DNA from: Acidobacteriota bacterium
GTDB lineage: Bacteria; Acidobacteriota; Terriglobia; Terriglobales; SCQP01
DNA: 9,741 bases
Reading direction: 5' to 3'
Assembly: GCA_021818645.1 (NCBI GenBank)
Contig: JAKATS010000369.1
Location: 1-9,741 of the forward strand
The notes below the pieces were generated by a model that saw only the letters and a list, made by a program, of their open reading frames with translations, was not told the DNA's origin and did no database searches. Positions 8,119-9,741 of the stretch are shown here, one piece after another. A program made the translations under genes and the position numbers. The first letter of the stretch is position 1; each line of letters begins with the position of its first letter.

Positions 8119-9477
8119 GTGAATGCAAAAATCGCCATCATCGGCGCGGGTGTGACCGGACTGAGCGCGGCCGGGGAGCTGCTGCGGCGGGGGGAAGAGA
8201 ATTTTATTTTGCTGGAGGGCGAATCCCGGCCTGGTGGCGTGATTCAAACCCTGGCCGCGGAAGAATTTCTGCTGGAACTTGGCCCCGATGCGTTTTTAGC
8301 CCGCGATCCCCGGGCTGGCAATATTCTGCCGGAATTGAATCTGCAGGAGGAAATTCCGCCTCAGAAAGAGGGTTCGACCACATATATATGGAATCAGGGG
8401 CGGGCGCTGCGCCTGCCTCGGGGCTGGTTGCGCATGGCGCCGGAAAGCCTTGCGGAATTCCTGACCACACGATTAATCTCCTGGCCCGTCAAGGTGCGCA
8501 TGGCGCGGGATTTTCTTTGGGGCACAAAACTGGACGGCGCGTACGCTGCGGCCGATGCATCCGTGGCGGAATTTCTTAACCCCCGGTATGGGCGGGAATT
8601 TACCGGGCAAGTGGCTGAACCCATTCTGGGGGCGCTGTTTCATCTGCATCCGGATGAAGCCAGCCTGCGCGCTCTGTTTCCGAAACTATGGGAATATGCC
8701 GGATGCAATAGCGTGAGCCGCGCGCTCTGGCGCGATGCCCGCACGCGCACTCAAAAAAGCCCGGGGCGGGTGGGAATACAAGGCGGAATGGCGCGGCTGA
8801 CCGAGGCGCTGGCGGCGAAACTGCGCCCGGATCAGCTGCAATGCGGGCTGCGCCTTGAGAGCATTGATCCCGGCGAATACGGCTTTCGTCTGCATACCAG
8901 CCGCGGCGAATGCGCATGCGAACGCCTGATTCTGGCCGTGCCGGCCTGGAGCGCGGCGGCAATCACCGAAAATTTCGATCCCGAGTTGGCCGGGGCGCTG
9001 CGGCGCATTGACTACGCGCCCGCCTGCCTGGTGCATCTGGGTTATGCCAAAGAACCGCGGCTTGCCCCGGGGCATGCCTTATTTATGCCCGCGGCGGCGC
9101 AAACCGCGGCCCGCGCCATCACGTTCATTCACCGCAAATATCCTTGCCGGGCGCCGGCCGGCGCGGCGCTGCTGCGCCTGGCCATGGATGCCGGCAAATT
9201 ACAGGATTTCAATGATGTTGAGATCATAGGCAGGGCGCGGAATGAGCTCAGTTCAATCTTTGGGCTTACCGCGGAACCCTGCCTGAGCCACGTGCAGCGC
9301 CATCCCCGCGCCGCTCCTTGGCTGCGGACTGGGCATGTGGAACGGGTGCGGGAGATTTTGCTGCGGGCGCAAAAACATTCAAATCTTGTGCTGGCCTGCA
9401 ATGGAATTCATGGCGCCAGCGTGGCGGCCTGCCTGCAGGCCGGCCGCAAAGCTGTGCATGCTGCAATCCAGCCCTGA
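8119..9477 (+). CDS. hemY: Oxygen-dependent protoporphyrinogen oxidase (HemY-type FAD oxidase)
   Basis: FAD enzyme that oxidises protoporphyrinogen IX to protoporphyrin IX, the step before iron insertion. Automated annotation often names it hemG. The 452-residue length is normal for the family. The N-terminal Rossmann motif is IIGAGVTGLSAA (residues 7-18), followed by the ribose-binding acidic residue in LLEGE (Glu33) and by RPGGVIQT (37-44), then ELGPDAFL, matching the family's GPDSF element. VGIQGGMARLTEALA in the middle is the usual GGM..L segment. The C-terminal LACNGIHGASVAACLQAG is the second FAD contact. The GTG at 8119 is the only start that keeps the dinucleotide-binding strand intact right at the N-terminus; an ATG at 8123 is out of frame. 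The Shine-Dalgarno site is poor (TAGG, one base from the start). Coproporphyrinogen oxidases of the Gram-positive heme route share this fold, so the substrate is inferred from the diderm context. Confidence 0.85.
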   Translation: MNAKIAIIGAGVTGLSAAGELLRRGEENFILLEGESRPGGVIQTLAAEEFLLELGPDAFLARDPRAGNILPELNLQEEIPPQKEGSTTYIWNQGRALRLPRGWLRMAPESLAEFLTTRLISWPVKVRMARDFLWGTKLDGAYAAADASVAEFLNPRYGREFTGQVAEPILGALFHLHPDEASLRALFPKLWEYAGCNSVSRALWRDARTRTQKSPGRVGIQGGMARLTEALAAKLRPDQLQCGLRLESIDPGEYGFRLHTSRGECACERLILAVPAWSAAAITENFDPELAGALRRIDYAPACLVHLGYAKEPRLAPGHALFMPAAAQTAARAITFIHRKYPCRAPAGAALLRLAMDAGKLQDFNDVEIIGRARNELSSIFGLTAEPCLSHVQRHPRAAPWLRTGHVERVREILLRAQKHSNLVLACNGIHGASVAACLQAGRKAVHAAIQP

Positions 9478-9542
9478 GACATTGCTCAAAATCCAAAATT
9501 GATTCTTTCGGATGATCTGCGCTCAGTTAAAAATGATGCTCT

Positions 9543-9741
9543 TTAGCGCGTGATTAGGCCATAGATGAGCTGCTGGCCGGTGGGCCGGGTCACTTGAGCC
9601 GAAGCTTCAGCCGTGATGAATATGGTAAAAACTCGATAGGGAGAATCACTCTTGTCCAAATTAGCTTTTGAGCGGCGGTGATAGAACTCTGCTACGGTTT
9701 GCGTTGAGAAGACGTGAACCATAGGGAGGGCCACCACCGCC
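9543..9741 (-). CDS. Unidentified open frame, 5' partial (runs off right edge)
   Basis: The minus-strand frame ends at TAA (9543-9545) and stays open to the window edge, giving about 65 residues ending QLIYGLITR. Possible starts are the GTG at 9737 and the ATG at 9722, but the gene may begin outside the window. I do not recognise the protein. It has a mixed polar and hydrophobic composition (HVFSTQTVAEFYHRRSKANL, then RVFTIFITAEASAQV) with no clear membrane helix or motif. It would be convergent with hemY. The 65 bases between the two stops (9478-9542) are AT-rich, with no good terminator hairpin. Base composition here is clearly lower in GC than the rest of the window. It could be the 3' end of a real gene or a chance frame. 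Confidence 0.3.
   Translation of the reverse strand, partial: AVVALPMVHVFSTQTVAEFYHRRSKANLDKSDSPYRVFTIFITAEASAQVTRPTGQQLIYGLITR

Overview
This is a high-GC (roughly 60%) bacterial window from a diderm (Gram-negative-type) organism. The best guess is an Acidobacteriota member. That guess rests on the gene order (Omp85 protein, short SurA-N-like protein, TamB) and on the style of the HemD and HemY proteins. It is an inference from family knowledge, not a database match.

Region 1 (1-6974, plus strand) is a tightly packed outer-membrane biogenesis operon. It starts with an Omp85/BamA-TamA family protein cut by the left edge (POTRA domains, then a beta-barrel). One base after its stop is a GTG start for a small, very basic exported protein with a SurA-type N-terminal chaperone domain and no visible parvulin domain. 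That gene overlaps by ATGA with a 1341-residue TamB/DUF490 protein anchored by an N-terminal membrane helix. Together they read as an envelope-spanning set: an outer-membrane barrel, a periplasmic chaperone-like helper, and a long TamB bridge across the periplasm.

Region 2 (6975-7110) lies between the convergent tamB and hemD genes. It holds two strong inverted repeats that probably act as a terminator or barrier pair; neither has a classic T-tract.

Region 3 (7111-9477) is a divergent heme-biosynthesis pair: hemD (uroporphyrinogen-III synthase, minus strand) and hemY (oxygen-dependent protoporphyrinogen oxidase family, plus strand). They are separated by about 159 bp that must hold both promoters.

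Region 4 (9478-9741) is visibly more AT-rich. It holds only an open frame on the minus strand that runs off the right edge and that I cannot identify.

I saw no tRNA, rRNA, CRISPR array, insertion sequence or phage gene. The window is mostly ordinary core biology. The points of interest are the PPIase-less SurA-like gene inside the Omp85-TamB operon, the paired hairpins, and the unresolved hemD start.
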